A stretch of DNA of 64,000 bases from Rhodanobacter sp. (GTDB lineage: Bacteria; Pseudomonadota; Gammaproteobacteria; Xanthomonadales; Rhodanobacteraceae), in assembly GCA_004298045.1 (NCBI GenBank), contig SCRM01000011.1:26046-90045 (forward strand), given 5' to 3'. Below the pieces are notes generated by a model. It had not been told where the DNA came from. It saw only the letters and a list, made by a program, of their open reading frames with translations, and did no database searches. Both the position numbers and the translations under genes were made by a program. This document shows, piece by piece, positions 50,562 through 63,715 of this stretch (its first letter is position 1; each line of letters begins with the position of its first letter).

Positions 50562-51548
50562 TCAACGCTTGCGCGCAGTGGTGGCGGACGGACGCCGGGC
50601 GGGCGCCGCAACGCGGCGCACCGACGGTTTCGGCTTTGGTGCGGGACTGGCCTTGCCTGCCGGCGACGCGCCGAGCTCGGCCAGTTCGCGGCGCAAGGCG
50701 CTCACCTCGCGCCGCAGCGCCAGCACCTCCGCGCCCATGTCGCCGCTTGCCTGTTTGCGGATTTCGCGGCGCACCTGCTGCAGGCGCTCGCCCAGCGCCG
50801 ATACCTCCTCGCGCGTCGGCAACCCCAGCTCGCGGCACCACGCGGCCGTCTGCTTCTGCTGCAGCTGGCGCACCTGCATCTGGCTGTTGACCATGTCGCC
50901 ATACGCGGTGCGGAACTCGTCGGTCAGCGCAATTTCCGCATAGGCTTCTTCCGCCGCGTCCACCCAGACGTCGTACAGGGCCTTCAGCGAATCAATCGGC
51001 CGGCTTGCGGCATCGCGGTCGACCAGCCGGCGCTGCAACAGCTCCAGCCCTTTCGCGTTGGCGCGCTGAATCAGCGCCTGGTAGCGCGCGTTGGCCTCCA
51101 CCGCCGCTTGCACTGCAGCCACCAGATCCTGCTGCTGCATCAAATCTTCGCGCTGCGGGCCAAAGGCCGGCACCGGCCCGGTCGCGCCCATTCCCGGAAA
51201 ACCGCCCGCATGGGCGAAGCGCAGCCACGCCTGCCACTGCTCGATGAAGCCCTGCGCCGCGTTGCTGTCGATCCCGGCAAACGCCTGGGTGAACGGTTGA
51301 TTGCCGGCACCGGCCCAGGCGCGCAACAGGCTTTGCCAGTCCGCGCCGGGCTGGCTGGCACCGGCCGCCGCCATGCCCTGCATCCAGTCGAAACAACCCT
51401 TGAGGCCAGCCAGCGTGCGGTCGAGCACTTCGTTGCCGACCGGCTGCGGGGTTGCCGGTGGATGCTGCAACTGGCGCAGCCACGCATCCCACGATTGCTG
51501 CGCCAGCACTTGCCAGTCCTTGACGAAATCGCCCGTCTGTCCGCTCAT
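50562..51548 (-). CDS. phaE: Class III PHA synthase subunit PhaE
   Basis: 328 aa from ATG at 51548 with GAGGAAA upstream. Pattern of PhaE: Trp-rich N-terminus (DFVKDWQVLAQQSWDAWLRQL), a long helical body, YDVWVDAAEEAYAEIALTDEFRTAYGDMVNSQM, and a C-terminal coiled coil (REEVSALGERLQQVRREIRKQ) with a basic Pro/Lys/Arg tail. Known role: non-catalytic partner required by PhaC of class III. First gene of phaE-phaC. Confidence 0.93.
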   Translation of the reverse strand: MSGQTGDFVKDWQVLAQQSWDAWLRQLQHPPATPQPVGNEVLDRTLAGLKGCFDWMQGMAAAGASQPGADWQSLLRAWAGAGNQPFTQAFAGIDSNAAQGFIEQWQAWLRFAHAGGFPGMGATGPVPAFGPQREDLMQQQDLVAAVQAAVEANARYQALIQRANAKGLELLQRRLVDRDAASRPIDSLKALYDVWVDAAEEAYAEIALTDEFRTAYGDMVNSQMQVRQLQQKQTAAWCRELGLPTREEVSALGERLQQVRREIRKQASGDMGAEVLALRREVSALRRELAELGASPAGKASPAPKPKPSVRRVAAPARRPSATTARKR

Positions 51549-51605
51549 CGCGTTTCCTCGTGGCTGTTGCACGCATCCTAGCAAAGTGCCCGGCCGTAAA
51601 CGTGC

Positions 51606-51632
51606 GAAGCCCGGCTGGTTGGGCCGGGCTTC
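51606..51632 (-). terminator. Terminator of pnp
   Basis: 10-bp GAAGCCCGGC stem with its complement and a 7-nt loop, 28 bp after the pnp stop. Confidence 0.7.
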
Positions 51633-51660
51633 GCTACAGGCATCGGTGGTGCAGAACCAA

Positions 51661-53766
51661 TCAGACGCTCTTGGCGTCTTCCTCGGTCACCGCCTTCATG
51701 GACAGGCGAATGCGACCCTGCTTGTCCACTTCCAGCACCTTGACCTTGACCACCTGGCCTTCCTTGAGCTTGTCGGAGACTTTCTCCACGCGCTCATTGG
51801 AAATCTGCGAGATGTGCACCAGGCCGTCCTTGCCCGGCATGATCGTCACGAACGCGCCGAAATCCATCAGCTTGACGACCTTGCCTTCGTACACCTTGCC
51901 CGGCTCCACGTCGGAGACGATCTGCTCGATGCGCTTCTTCGCCGCTTCGCCAGCGCTGCGGTTGACCGAGGCGATGATGACAGTGCCGTCGTCATTGATG
52001 TCGATCGTGGCGCCGGTCTCTTCGGTGATCGAGCGGATAGTGGCGCCGCCCTTGCCGATGACCTCGCGGATCTTGTCCGGGTGGATCTTGACGGTGAGCA
52101 GGCGCGGGGCGTACTCGCTCATCTCGGTACGCGGCGTGGAGATGGCCTTGGCCATTTCACCCAGGATGTGCAACCGGCCGCGCTTGGCCTGCGCCAGCGC
52201 GATCTGCATGATCTCTTCGGTGATGCCGTCGATCTTGATGTCCATCTGCAGTGCAGACACGCCCTCGGAGCTGCCGGCCACCTTGAAATCCATGTCGCCG
52301 AGGTGATCCTCGTCGCCAAGGATGTCGGTCAGCACGACGAAGTCGCTGCCTTCCTTGATGAGGCCCATCGCGATGCCGGCCACCGGCGCCTTGAGCGGCA
52401 CGCCGGCATCCATCATCGCCAACGAGGAGCCGCACACCGAGGCCATCGACGAGGAACCGTTCGACTCGGTGATTTCCGACACCACGCGCAGCACATACGG
52501 GAACGACTCGAGCGACGGCTTGACCGCCTGCACGCCGCGCTTGGCAAGGCGGCCGTGGCCGATCTCGCGGCGCTTGGGCGAGCCGAAGCGGCCGGTTTCG
52601 CCCACCGAAAACGGCGGAAAGTTGTAGTGGAACAGGAACGGATCCTTCGACTCGCCGGCCGGTGCATCGATGATCTGCGCATCGCGCGTGGTGCCCAGCG
52701 TCACGGTGACCAGCGCCTGCGTCTCGCCGCGGGTGAACAGCGCCGAACCGTGGGTGCGCGGCAGCACGCCGACGCGCGCGGTGATCGGGCGCACCTGATC
52801 GAGCGCGCGGCCGTCGATGCGGTTCTTGGTCTTGAGCACGCCGTCGCGCAGCGTGTGGTATTCGATCTCTTCGAACGCGTCGCTGATCGCGCCGGCGGTC
52901 CAGCCGGCGGCCTCGGCCTGCCCGGCAATCGCGGTCTTGACCTCGCTCTGCAGCGCGGCAATCGCGTCGCGGCGCTCGAGCTTGTCCTTGATGTGGAACG
53001 CCTCGCCCAGACGGGTGCCAAGCGCGGCCTTGATCGCGCCGAACAACGCCTCGTTGCGCGCGGGCTCTTCCCACTTGAACGCCTTGCGGCCGGCCTCGGC
53101 CACGAACGCATTGATCGCGCTGATCGCCGCCTGCATCTCACGGTGGCCGAACATTACCGCGCCGAGCATCACTTCCTCGGACAGGAGTTGCGCCTCGGAC
53201 TCCACCATCAGCACCGCGCCAACCGTGCCGGCCACGACGAGGTCGAGCTTGGAGTTCGGCAACTCCGCGGTTTCCGGGTTCAGCACGTACTGGTCGTTGA
53301 CATAGCCGACGCGTGCGGCGGCGATCGGACCCTTGAACGGGATGCCCGAGAGCGACAGCGCAGCCGAAGCGCCGAGCATCGCCGGGATGTCGCTTTCCAC
53401 TTCCGGGTTGAGCGAGACGACCTGGGCGATCACCTGCACTTCGTTCTTGAAGCTGTCGGGAAACAGCGGACGGATCGGGCGGTCGATCAGGCGCGAGGTG
53501 AGGGTTTCCTTCTCGGTCGGGCGGCCTTCACGCTTGAAGAAGCCGCCAGGGATGCGGCCGGCGGAGTAGAACTTTTCGACGTAGTCGACGGTGAGCGGGA
53601 AGAAATCCTGTCCTTCCTTTGCCTTGGCCGCGGCCACCACGGTGACCAGCACCACGGTGCCACCCATGCTGACCATCACTGCGCCAGATGCCTGGCGGGC
53701 AATTTCGCCCGTCTCCAGCGTGACTTCGTGTTTACCGTACTGGAAGGACTTGGTTACTTTCGCCAT
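51661..53766 (-). CDS. pnp: Polyribonucleotide nucleotidyltransferase (PNPase)
   Basis: 701 aa. Two RNase PH-like domains (first ending before ADELS-type helical linker; second with [24 protein letters not shown] and [21 protein letters not shown]), then KH ([25 protein letters not shown]) and S1 ([31 protein letters not shown]) domains. Known role: 3'-5' phosphorolytic RNA degradation, part of the degradosome. It is the last gene of the rimP-nusA-infB-rbfA-truB-rpsO-pnp run. Confidence 0.97.
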   Translation of the reverse strand: MAKVTKSFQYGKHEVTLETGEIARQASGAVMVSMGGTVVLVTVVAAAKAKEGQDFFPLTVDYVEKFYSAGRIPGGFFKREGRPTEKETLTSRLIDRPIRPLFPDSFKNEVQVIAQVVSLNPEVESDIPAMLGASAALSLSGIPFKGPIAAARVGYVNDQYVLNPETAELPNSKLDLVVAGTVGAVLMVESEAQLLSEEVMLGAVMFGHREMQAAISAINAFVAEAGRKAFKWEEPARNEALFGAIKAALGTRLGEAFHIKDKLERRDAIAALQSEVKTAIAGQAEAAGWTAGAISDAFEEIEYHTLRDGVLKTKNRIDGRALDQVRPITARVGVLPRTHGSALFTRGETQALVTVTLGTTRDAQIIDAPAGESKDPFLFHYNFPPFSVGETGRFGSPKRREIGHGRLAKRGVQAVKPSLESFPYVLRVVSEITESNGSSSMASVCGSSLAMMDAGVPLKAPVAGIAMGLIKEGSDFVVLTDILGDEDHLGDMDFKVAGSSEGVSALQMDIKIDGITEEIMQIALAQAKRGRLHILGEMAKAISTPRTEMSEYAPRLLTVKIHPDKIREVIGKGGATIRSITEETGATIDINDDGTVIIASVNRSAGEAAKKRIEQIVSDVEPGKVYEGKVVKLMDFGAFVTIMPGKDGLVHISQISNERVEKVSDKLKEGQVVKVKVLEVDKQGRIRLSMKAVTEEDAKSV

Positions 53767-53849
53767 GTTGATTTCCCGATTCTGAAAAAGGCGGCGCCGA
53801 CGCCGGTGCCTGATGTGCGTTCGCGCTTGAACGCCCCGACAAAACTCAT

Positions 53850-53869
53850 GCGGCCGGCAAGCCGGCCGC
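53850..53869 (-). terminator. GC-rich hairpin between rpsO and pnp
   Basis: GCGGCCGG paired with CCGGCCGC around CAAG. It lies 21 bp after the rpsO stop, where E. coli has a partial terminator and RNase III processing stem; a similar role is inference. Confidence 0.5.
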
Positions 53870-53890
53870 GTGTTGCGTTGCGAGCGTCGA

Positions 53891-54160
53891 TCAGCGACGC
53901 AGGCCGAGGCGCTCGATCAGGCTCTGATAGCGAGCCAGATCACGGCCCTTCAGATAGCCGAGCAGGCTCTTGCGGCGGTTGACCAGCTTGAGCAGGCCGC
54001 GACGCGAGTGGTGATCCTGCTTGTGCGTCTTGAAGTGCTCGGTGAGGTGATCGATCCGGGCCGAGAGCAGCGCAACCTGGACCTCGGTCGAGCCGGTGTC
54101 ATTCGGCTTGCGGCCAAAGTCGGTGATGATCTTGCCGGTCTGTTCTACGGTAAGAGACAT
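53891..54160 (-). CDS. rpsO: Ribosomal protein S15 (uS15)
   Basis: 89 aa. Full S15 with [62 protein letters not shown] and the C-terminal LIERLGLRR. Known role: primary binder of the central domain of 16S rRNA. In many bacteria it represses its own leader. The 161-bp leader region carries a promoter and a strong 18-bp hairpin. Confidence 0.97.
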   Translation of the reverse strand: MSLTVEQTGKIITDFGRKPNDTGSTEVQVALLSARIDHLTEHFKTHKQDHHSRRGLLKLVNRRKSLLGYLKGRDLARYQSLIERLGLRR

Positions 54161-54190
54161 GAGTGATACCTGTTTCCTTGAAAAGGCGAT

Positions 54191-54239
54191 GCGAAGCTTG
54201 CGTTTGCGCAGTCGGGGACGACGCAAGCGCAAGCTTCGC
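54191..54239 (-). promoter_or_regulatory. Long hairpin in the rpsO leader
   Basis: 18-bp arms (54191-54208 and 54222-54239, 17 of 18 paired) enclose a 13-nt loop, 31 bp before the rpsO ATG and downstream of the candidate promoter. It would form in the 5' UTR, where S15 autoregulation normally acts. It could instead end truB transcription. Confidence 0.5.
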
Positions 54240-54272
54240 CTTGGTGGATGAAAGTGCAGGAATAACTTGCTT

Positions 54273-54302
54273 ATTGTACCGTTGGCGTTGGCGCCGCAAC
54301 AA
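54273..54302 (-). promoter_or_regulatory. Promoter of rpsO-pnp
   Basis: TTGTTG (54297-54302), 18-bp spacer, TACAAT (54273-54278) on the minus strand, in the truB-rpsO gap. Confidence 0.55.
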
Positions 54303-54321
54303 GGGCAAGGCGCGGCATCGA

Positions 54322-55251
54322 TCAGCCACTCGGCAGGTTGAAACCGCGCACGATGCGGCTGCAGCCGACCGCATCGAAATCCAGCAGCGCACGCAGCACG
54401 CCGCGCTCGTCCAGCGCCGCATGCAGGCCATGCCGCCCCGCAACGATGATGCTGCCGCCACTGCCGATCACCTCGCATTGCATCGCATCCAGTACGAGAC
54501 GCGGGCAAGCCCCCAGCCCGACCTCGGTCGGCAACAGCCACGCCAGCAGTTCCGCATCGTCCGTCGCGGCGGCCGCTTCCAGCGCGGGCAGCGTGACCAT
54601 GGTCGGCGTCACGAACGGCTCCACCCACAGCCGCCGCAGAGCGATGAGATGCGCGCCGCAGCCCAGGTTCTCGCCCAGATCGGCAGCCAGCGAGCGCACG
54701 TAGGTACCCGAACCGCACTCGACCTCGAAGCTCAGCGTGTCGCCAACGCATTCCAACAGCTCCAGCCGGAAGACCTCCACCTCGCGCGGCGGCACGTCGA
54801 CCAGCTCGCCGCGGCGCGCCTTGAGATACAAGCGCTCGCCCCCCTGCTTGAGCGCCGAATGCGCCGGTGGCACCTGGTTGATCGCGCCGCGCAACGGCGC
54901 CAGCGCGGCTTCGATCGTGGCGACATCCAGTGCGGGCACCGGGCGCGTGCGCAGCACATTCCCTTCGGAATCGGCGGTGGTGGTGGTCACCCCGAGCCGG
55001 CAGGTGGCGCGATAGGCCTTGCGCCCGCCGAGCAGGCTACCGGCGAGCTTCGTCGCCTCGCCAAAGCACAACGGCAACAGGCCGGTGGCGATCGGATCGA
55101 GGGCGCCTGCGTGCCCCCCCTTCGCCGCGCGCAACAGCTGGCGCACCTGCTGCAACGCCTGATTGGAACTGAGGCCCGCGGGCTTGTCGAGCAACACGAT
55201 GCCGTGCAGCGCACGCCAGTGAAAGCGCGTCCGATGGCGTCGCCGAGTCAT
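54322..55251 (-). CDS. truB: tRNA pseudouridine-55 synthase
   Basis: 309 aa from ATG at 55251. [21 protein letters not shown], catalytic-Asp motif [24 protein letters not shown], and [24 protein letters not shown] are diagnostic of TruB. The C-terminal PUA-like domain follows. Known reaction: isomerises U55 in the T-loop of tRNAs. It follows rbfA at 8 bp. Confidence 0.96.
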   Translation of the reverse strand: MTRRRHRTRFHWRALHGIVLLDKPAGLSSNQALQQVRQLLRAAKGGHAGALDPIATGLLPLCFGEATKLAGSLLGGRKAYRATCRLGVTTTTADSEGNVLRTRPVPALDVATIEAALAPLRGAINQVPPAHSALKQGGERLYLKARRGELVDVPPREVEVFRLELLECVGDTLSFEVECGSGTYVRSLAADLGENLGCGAHLIALRRLWVEPFVTPTMVTLPALEAAAATDDAELLAWLLPTEVGLGACPRLVLDAMQCEVIGSGGSIIVAGRHGLHAALDERGVLRALLDFDAVGCSRIVRGFNLPSG

Positions 55252-55259
55252 GCGGGCAC

Positions 55260-55625
55260 CTACGATTCGGGCGTCGGCGGGGTCTGCGTGGCGCGCAGCA
55301 GGGCATCGATGCGCTCGCCCTTGTCCACCGAGTCGTCGTACTTGAACTTGAGCTCCGGCACCCGTCGCAAGCGCATGCTGCGCGACAGCGCACGGCGGAA
55401 CTCCGGCGCCAGCACGTTGAGGGCCTTGACCGCTTCCACCGCCTGCGCCGGCAGCAGAGCGGTCACCCACACCGCCGCATAATCCAGATCCCGCGTCACT
55501 TCCACATCCGACACGCTGCACGACGGCAAACCGTGATCGCGGACGGCCGCATGTACCAGCAGGCCCAGCTCGCGGCGGAGCTCGGCGCCTACACGGTCGG
55601 TACGTTTGAAGTCGCGGGAGGGCAT
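55260..55625 (-). CDS. rbfA: 30S ribosome-binding factor A
   Basis: 121 aa from ATG at 55625. KH-like fold: [50 protein letters not shown] and [25 protein letters not shown]. Known role: 16S rRNA 5' end maturation and cold adaptation. It is preceded by the multi-hairpin gap after infB. Confidence 0.95.
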   Translation of the reverse strand: MPSRDFKRTDRVGAELRRELGLLVHAAVRDHGLPSCSVSDVEVTRDLDYAAVWVTALLPAQAVEAVKALNVLAPEFRRALSRSMRLRRVPELKFKYDDSVDKGERIDALLRATQTPPTPES

Positions 55626-55691
55626 GGGGTGAGCGGAATCCGTGTGGAAGCTGGAAAGCAAAAGCCGAAGAGCAAGAGCTGCGTTACCGAT

Positions 55692-55824
55692 GCCTTTTGG
55701 CGAGCAGTCCTGCACGCCGAAAGGCTCGGCGAGCCCAGCATGCGCCAGGCTCGCCTCCGTCAGGTCATGGCCTGACGAGCGGCCATCCATGGCCGCGCTC
55801 GCACCCTGTAACGCCCTTCGGGCG

Positions 55825-55839
<15 letters not shown>
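55692..55839 (-). repeat. Five consecutive hairpins between infB and rbfA
   Basis: In plus coordinates: 55692-55724 (11-bp arms, one mismatch), 55728-55755 (GGCGAGCC arms), 55758-55777 (CGTCAGG arms), 55779-55796 (GCGGCCAT arms, 2-nt loop), 55797-55839 (20-bp perfect arms, 3-nt loop). The last one includes the final infB codons and stop. They fill most of the 199-bp gap. Confidence 0.85.
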
Positions 55840-58764
<2,925 letters not shown>

Positions 58765-58888
58765 CGTGTTCGTTCTCCGCCATTCCCGCGATTGTCGTCC
58801 GTGCCGTCATTGCGCACGCACACCGCCATCCGTGGTGGAAGGTCCAAGCCTTCCTTGACGCGCTCATCCAGAGCGCTGCCCTTCGCGG

Positions 58889-60394
58889 TCAGCCGCCTTT
58901 TTCCAACTGTTCGATCATTGGCTTGCGCGCGGTCATGATCAGCGCCGCCGCATGCTCTTCGGTCATGCCCTCGATGTCGATCAGGTCGTCCACTGCCTGA
59001 TCGGCAAGATCTTCCACGCTCACCACACCGCGCTCGGCCAGCGTTTGCGCCGTGGCCTCGTCCATGCCTTCCAGCGCCAGCAGCTCCTCGCTTGGCTGGT
59101 GCTCGTCGGCGGTTTCTTCCACCGCCAGGGCCTCGGTCAGCAGCGCATCGCGGGCGCGCGCGCGCAACTCCTCGACGATGTCTTCGTCGAAGCCTTCCAC
59201 CGCCAGCAGCTCGGCACTCGGCACATAGGCGATTTCCTCGACGCTGGAGAAGCCCTCCTGCACCAGGATGTTCGCGATCTCCTGGTCCACCTCGAGCTTT
59301 TCCATGAACAGCGCACGCGCCGCTTCCTGCTCGGCTTCGCTCTTGGCGGTGACCTGGTCCTGGGTCATCACGTTGAGCTGCCAGCCGGTGAGCTTCGAGG
59401 CAAGGCGCACGTTCTGGCCGCCGCGGCCGATCGCCTGCGACAGCTTGTCCTCGGCCACTGCAATGTCCATCGAGTGCTTGTCCTCATCCATGATGATGGA
59501 CTGCACTTCCGCCGGCGCCATCGCGTTGATGACGTACTGTGCCTGGTTTTCGTGCCACAGGATGATGTCGACGCGCTCGCCGTTGAGGTCGTTGGACACC
59601 GCCTGCACGCGCGAACCGCGCATGCCGATGCAGGCGCCGATCGGGTCGGTGCGGCTGTCGTGCGCCAGCACCGCGATCTTGGCGCGGTCGCCCGGATCGC
59701 GCGCGCAGCCCTTGATCTCCACCAAACCCTGGCCAACCTCCGGCACTTCGAGCTTGAACAACTCGATCATGAACTCCGGCGCCGCGCGCGACACGAACAG
59801 CTGTGGCCCGCGCACTTCGGATTTCACTTCATACAGATAGCCGCGCAGGCGGTCGCCGACGCGCACCGATTCGCGCGGAATCGTCTTGTCGCGCGCAATG
59901 AAGGCTTCGGCATTGCCGCCGAGATCCAGATAGATGTTGCCGCGCTCCACGCGCTTGACGATGCCGGTGATGAGCTCGCCGACGCGATCCTTGTAGGCAT
60001 CCACCACCTGCTGGCGCTCGGCCTCACGCACGCGCTGCACGATCACCTGCTTGGCGGCCTGCGCGGCAATGCGCCCGAATTCGGCATTTTCAACCTGATG
60101 CTCGATGTATTCGCCCACCTGCGCATCGGCGCGCTCGTCGAGCGCGTCCATCAGGCGCAACTGGAAATACGGCGACTCCATCTCGCCATCGTCGGCAATC
60201 ACTTCCCACCGGCGAAAAGTCTCGTAATCGCCGGTGTCGTGGTCGATGGCAACCCGGATGTCCGGGTCTTCCTCCGGGTAACGCTTCTTCGCGGCGGAGG
60301 CCAGTGCGGCTTCCATCGCTTCGAAGATCACGTCGCGCGGCACGCCCTTCTCGTTGGCAACCGCGTCGACCACCAGCAAAAGCTCTTTGCTCAT
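58889..60394 (-). CDS. nusA: Transcription termination/antitermination factor NusA
   Basis: 501 aa from ATG at 60394. N-terminal RNA-polymerase-binding domain (MSKELLLVVDAVANEKGVPRDVIFEAMEAALASA), S1 domain (ELITGIVKRVERGNIYLDLGGNAEAFI), two KH domains (IGACIGMRGSRVQAVSNDLNGERVDII, QAIGRGGQNVRLASKLTGW) and two C-terminal acidic repeats with helix-hairpin-helix segments. Known role: pausing, termination and antitermination. Follows rimP at 113 bp. Confidence 0.97.
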   Translation of the reverse strand: MSKELLLVVDAVANEKGVPRDVIFEAMEAALASAAKKRYPEEDPDIRVAIDHDTGDYETFRRWEVIADDGEMESPYFQLRLMDALDERADAQVGEYIEHQVENAEFGRIAAQAAKQVIVQRVREAERQQVVDAYKDRVGELITGIVKRVERGNIYLDLGGNAEAFIARDKTIPRESVRVGDRLRGYLYEVKSEVRGPQLFVSRAAPEFMIELFKLEVPEVGQGLVEIKGCARDPGDRAKIAVLAHDSRTDPIGACIGMRGSRVQAVSNDLNGERVDIILWHENQAQYVINAMAPAEVQSIIMDEDKHSMDIAVAEDKLSQAIGRGGQNVRLASKLTGWQLNVMTQDQVTAKSEAEQEAARALFMEKLEVDQEIANILVQEGFSSVEEIAYVPSAELLAVEGFDEDIVEELRARARDALLTEALAVEETADEHQPSEELLALEGMDEATAQTLAERGVVSVEDLADQAVDDLIDIEGMTEEHAAALIMTARKPMIEQLEKGG

Positions 60395-60507
60395 TGCAGC
60401 AACTCCAAGGGCGCCACGCGGCGTCCAACTGTCGATTCTTGCAGCCATCCCTGCGTGCGGGGTTCCGGCAGCGATCTGTCCATGATCGCACGGTTGATCG
60501 AATTCAA

Positions 60508-61047
60508 TCAGGCTTTCTTCTTGCGCGGCACCTTGCCGGGCTTGGGCTTGGGCGCATAGCCCAGGGCCACCCAATCGGGCACCACCCTTGCGCTTTCCAC
60601 CTCGGCATGGGCAACGGTGAGCATCTGGCCGTCCACCTCGAGCAACAACTGCTCGCCGGCCACGGCCACCAGCTTCCCTCGCAACCGGCGCCGGCCATCC
60701 AGCGGCACTCGCAGCAACACTTTCACGTCTTGCCCGACCACCCGGGCAAACTGCGCCGCGGTGAACAGCGGGCGGTCAAGCCCGGGCGAAGACACCTCGA
60801 GCACGTACTGCCCGGGGATCGGGTCCTCGACATCCAGCAGCGCCGACAACTCGCGGCTCGCCGCCTCGCAATCGTCGATGCCGACTTCGCGGCGCGTGCC
60901 GTCGGCCGCCACCGTTTCGTCCAGCACATCCAGATACACGCGCAACGTGCCCTGATGCGGCCCGGAAACGAGTTCCACGCCAAGGCAGCACAAGCCGAGA
61001 TCGGCAAGTACCGGGTCAAAACGTTGTGCGAGCGAGTGTGTATCCAT
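60508..61047 (-). CDS. rimP: Ribosome maturation factor RimP
   Basis: 179 aa from ATG at 61047. [62 protein letters not shown] and a C-terminal SH3-like domain identify RimP. A 25-residue basic Pro/Lys tail is extra. Known role: 30S assembly. First gene of the nusA operon, downstream of the initiator tRNA (208 bp). Confidence 0.95.
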   Translation of the reverse strand: MDTHSLAQRFDPVLADLGLCCLGVELVSGPHQGTLRVYLDVLDETVAADGTRREVGIDDCEAASRELSALLDVEDPIPGQYVLEVSSPGLDRPLFTAAQFARVVGQDVKVLLRVPLDGRRRLRGKLVAVAGEQLLLEVDGQMLTVAHAEVESARVVPDWVALGYAPKPKPGKVPRKKKA

Positions 61048-61212
61048 CAAGGCGTTCCCAGGTCGCAAAAACAAAAAATGGGCACCAACGGCCCATTCCC
61101 TGCCCCGTGCCGGAGCGTCATCGTCAATGTTCCGACTCGCGGCCGCTTTCCGTGCACCCGCCCCAAACGGCCACGCCGATCGAAGGCAAATGCAGTGCAC
61201 TCCATGCACCCA

Positions 61213-61238
61213 ACAAAAAAGCCTCACGAGGAGGCTTT
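61213..61238 (-). terminator. Terminator of the initiator tRNA
   Basis: AAAGCCTC paired with GAGGCTTT, 5-nt loop, followed on the minus strand by TTTTTTGTTG; 17 bp after the tRNA 3' end. Confidence 0.8.
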
Positions 61239-61254
61239 CTTGTCCAAGAAAGTC

Positions 61255-61331
61255 TGGTAGCGGGGGCAGGATTCGAACCTGCGACCTTCGGGTTATGAGC
61301 CCGACGAGCTGCCAGACTGCTCCACCCCGCA
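61255..61331 (-). tRNA. Initiator tRNA-fMet (anticodon CAT)
   Basis: 77 nt with encoded CCA. The anticodon stem TCGGG/CCCGA has the three G:C pairs that mark the initiator, with loop CTCATAA. The 1:72 position is unpaired (T1 opposite T72), consistent with an initiator, though E. coli has C:A there. Upstream of rimP-nusA-infB, the classic metY position. Confidence 0.95.
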
Positions 61332-61343
61332 TCAGAGTCGGCA

Positions 61344-61373
61344 ACTATACAGGGCGTCGTCACGCCTGCGCAA
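61344..61373 (-). promoter_or_regulatory. Promoter of the initiator tRNA (and possibly rimP-nusA-infB)
   Basis: TTGCGC (61368-61373), 18-bp spacer, TATAGT (61344-61349) on the minus strand, 12 bp before the tRNA 5' end. Confidence 0.6.
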
Positions 61374-61603
61374 GGCGTGGGTGCCAAAAACGCCGCAGCC
61401 AGCCGCCGTGCAGTGCTTCCGATCGTCGCCTCACGGATCAAGGCGATTGGTGCCGATGACCGGCTGCGCACGAATCAACCGCAGGCACAAATACAAGTGG
61501 CGGAAGCCGGCATCGCCCCATGCCGAAACATTGCACTTCTCGCGCGAATCCGTTGCACTGCAGCCCTTGCGGCAATTCGCGCGCGCCATCGACCTTGCCA
61601 CCC

Positions 61604-63715
61604 ATGCCCGCCTGGCGCCCTTCCGCTGCCATCCGCCTGCGCCACGCCACCTTGCTGCGTCCTTTGCTGAGCGTGGGCAAGGTGGATGTGCCGTGGCAGG
61701 TGGGGTTGCGCAATACCGCAGCGGTGGTGGTGCCATTGGCCCTTGGCGCGGCGACCGACCAGTTGCCAGTCGGGCTTGCGGTGGCAGTCGGCGCGCTGAA
61801 CACCATGTTTGTCGATCAAGCCGGGCCGTATCGGCTGCGCATGCAGGCGATGGCGCTGACGGCCGTAGCGGCGGGCATGGCGGCGTTTGCCGGCGCCACC
61901 CTGGGCGAAGTGCCTGCTGTGCTGCCGATCGTGGCGCTGGTATGGGCGTTCCTTGCAGCCTTGCTGGTGGCGGTGGGTCCGAGTGCAAGTCGCGCCGGGA
62001 TGACCAGCATGGTGTTGCTGGCGGTGATGAGTGCCGACCCGCAGCCGGTGCCGCAGGCGCTGGCTGCCGCGCTGCTGATCGCGGCCGGCGGCGCCTTGCA
62101 GATGCTGTTTGCGATTGCGGCGTGGCCCCTGCAGCGCTATCGCCCGGAACGCCATGCGCTGGCGGGCGCGTTCCGGGCGCTGGCCACGGTGGCCCGACAA
62201 CCGGTGGCCAGCGGCAGCGAAAGTGCCCTGCCGCCGTCGCTGAATGCCTTGCAGGCGACCCTGTTTGGCGCCGGCCATGCGCGCGGCCGCGCGGTGGAGG
62301 CGCTGCGGGTGCTGGCACAACTCGGCGAACGGATCCGGCTGGAACTCTCCGCCCTGGCCGACCTGCAAACGCGCGACGCTTCCACCCTGGCGGCAAGCCC
62401 GTTGCAGGCAGTACGCCAGGCGGCCGCCGAGGTGCTCGAAGCCCTGGCCAGCGCGCTGGAACAGGCGGCTGCGCCACGCGCCGACGCCGCGCTGGCGGCG
62501 TTTGCCACGGCGGTAGCACCGCTCACGACCATGGGCTCCGCGGATACCGGCGCCACCTCCTGGGTCGCCATGGCCGGTGCCCGCGCAACGGCACTCGGCG
62601 GACAACTGCGGGCCGCCGTGCGCAACGCGGACGCGGCCGGCAGCCGCGGCGAAATTCGCGCGCAAACCGCCGAGTTTCGACTGCCGCGCACGCTGCGTCC
62701 GGCCAATCCGCTGGAAACGCTGCGCGCCAACCTGCACCTGCACTCGCCGGCATGCCGACATGCGATCCGCGCCGCCATCTGTTTTTCCATCGCGATCGCG
62801 TGGGCGCACACGCCGGCGCTGACGCGCGGCTATTGGCTGCCGATGACGATGGCCATCGTGCTGCGGCCGGACTTCGGCGCCACCTGGCGCATCGGCCTGC
62901 TGCGGGTGCTGGGCACCCTCGTCGGGCTGGTGCTGTTCACCGGCTTGCTGCATTTCATCGGCATCGACAACGTCTGGGTGGCGCTGGCGCTGCTCGCGGT
63001 GTCGTGTTTCGGTTTCCGCGAACTGGCCGCGGTGCATTACGGCGTGGCCGTGACGTGCCTGACCGGTCTGGTGGTCATCCTGCTGACACTCTATGGCGTG
63101 CCACCGGAAGCCTCGCTGCCGGCGCGGCTGATCGACACCGCGGCAGGCAGTGCGCTGGCGCTGTTCGCCTATTTTGCCTGGCCCACCTGGGAGCGTGGAC
63201 GCGAGCAAGGCGTGCTGGCCGAGCTGCTGGATGCGTACCGCGAATACCTCCTGGCCGTGACGGGCGGCAACCGACGTGCCTGCCACGAAACGCGCATCGC
63301 CGCACGTGCCGCACGCAGCGCGGCCGAGGCTTCGCTCGATCGCATGCGGCATGAACCCGCCAGCCGTGCCAGCGTGCCGCGTGCGCAAGCGCTGATGGCG
63401 CAGGCCAACCGCGTGGTGCGCGCCACGATGACGCTGGAATCCGCACGCGGCACGCGCGACGCCGTACCGGAGCCGCCGAACGCCCACCTGGTCGATGGCT
63501 TTGTCGATGCCCTCGCTCATGCCTTGGCGGAGTGCGCGGCGGCGCTGCGCGAGGCGCGGGCGCCAGTGGACGACTGGCAACTGCGCCAGCGCCAACGCGC
63601 GTTTGCGGCCACGCTGGCCGCTGATGGACACGTGGAATGGACGGCCGCCCTGCTCGACGCCAGCGACCGCATCGTCGATGCGATTGACTCGGTGGCGCAT
63701 GTGCTGCAGCGGTGA
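61604..63715 (+). CDS. FUSC/YccS-family inner-membrane protein
   Basis: 703 aa from the ATG at 61604; an in-frame ATG at 61520 adds 28 unconvincing residues. Two blocks of about five to six hydrophobic segments (residues about 40-180 and 420-560) flank a helical soluble region, and a second helical region ends the protein. The second block has the FUSC motif RGYWLPMTMAIVLRPDFGATWRIGLLRVLGTLVGLVL. Family members (AaeB, YccS, fusaric acid resistance) are proposed efflux proteins; no membrane-fusion partner is adjacent. The substrate is unknown. Confidence 0.85.
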   Translation: MPAWRPSAAIRLRHATLLRPLLSVGKVDVPWQVGLRNTAAVVVPLALGAATDQLPVGLAVAVGALNTMFVDQAGPYRLRMQAMALTAVAAGMAAFAGATLGEVPAVLPIVALVWAFLAALLVAVGPSASRAGMTSMVLLAVMSADPQPVPQALAAALLIAAGGALQMLFAIAAWPLQRYRPERHALAGAFRALATVARQPVASGSESALPPSLNALQATLFGAGHARGRAVEALRVLAQLGERIRLELSALADLQTRDASTLAASPLQAVRQAAAEVLEALASALEQAAAPRADAALAAFATAVAPLTTMGSADTGATSWVAMAGARATALGGQLRAAVRNADAAGSRGEIRAQTAEFRLPRTLRPANPLETLRANLHLHSPACRHAIRAAICFSIAIAWAHTPALTRGYWLPMTMAIVLRPDFGATWRIGLLRVLGTLVGLVLFTGLLHFIGIDNVWVALALLAVSCFGFRELAAVHYGVAVTCLTGLVVILLTLYGVPPEASLPARLIDTAAGSALALFAYFAWPTWERGREQGVLAELLDAYREYLLAVTGGNRRACHETRIAARAARSAAEASLDRMRHEPASRASVPRAQALMAQANRVVRATMTLESARGTRDAVPEPPNAHLVDGFVDALAHALAECAAALREARAPVDDWQLRQRQRAFAATLAADGHVEWTAALLDASDRIVDAIDSVAHVLQR

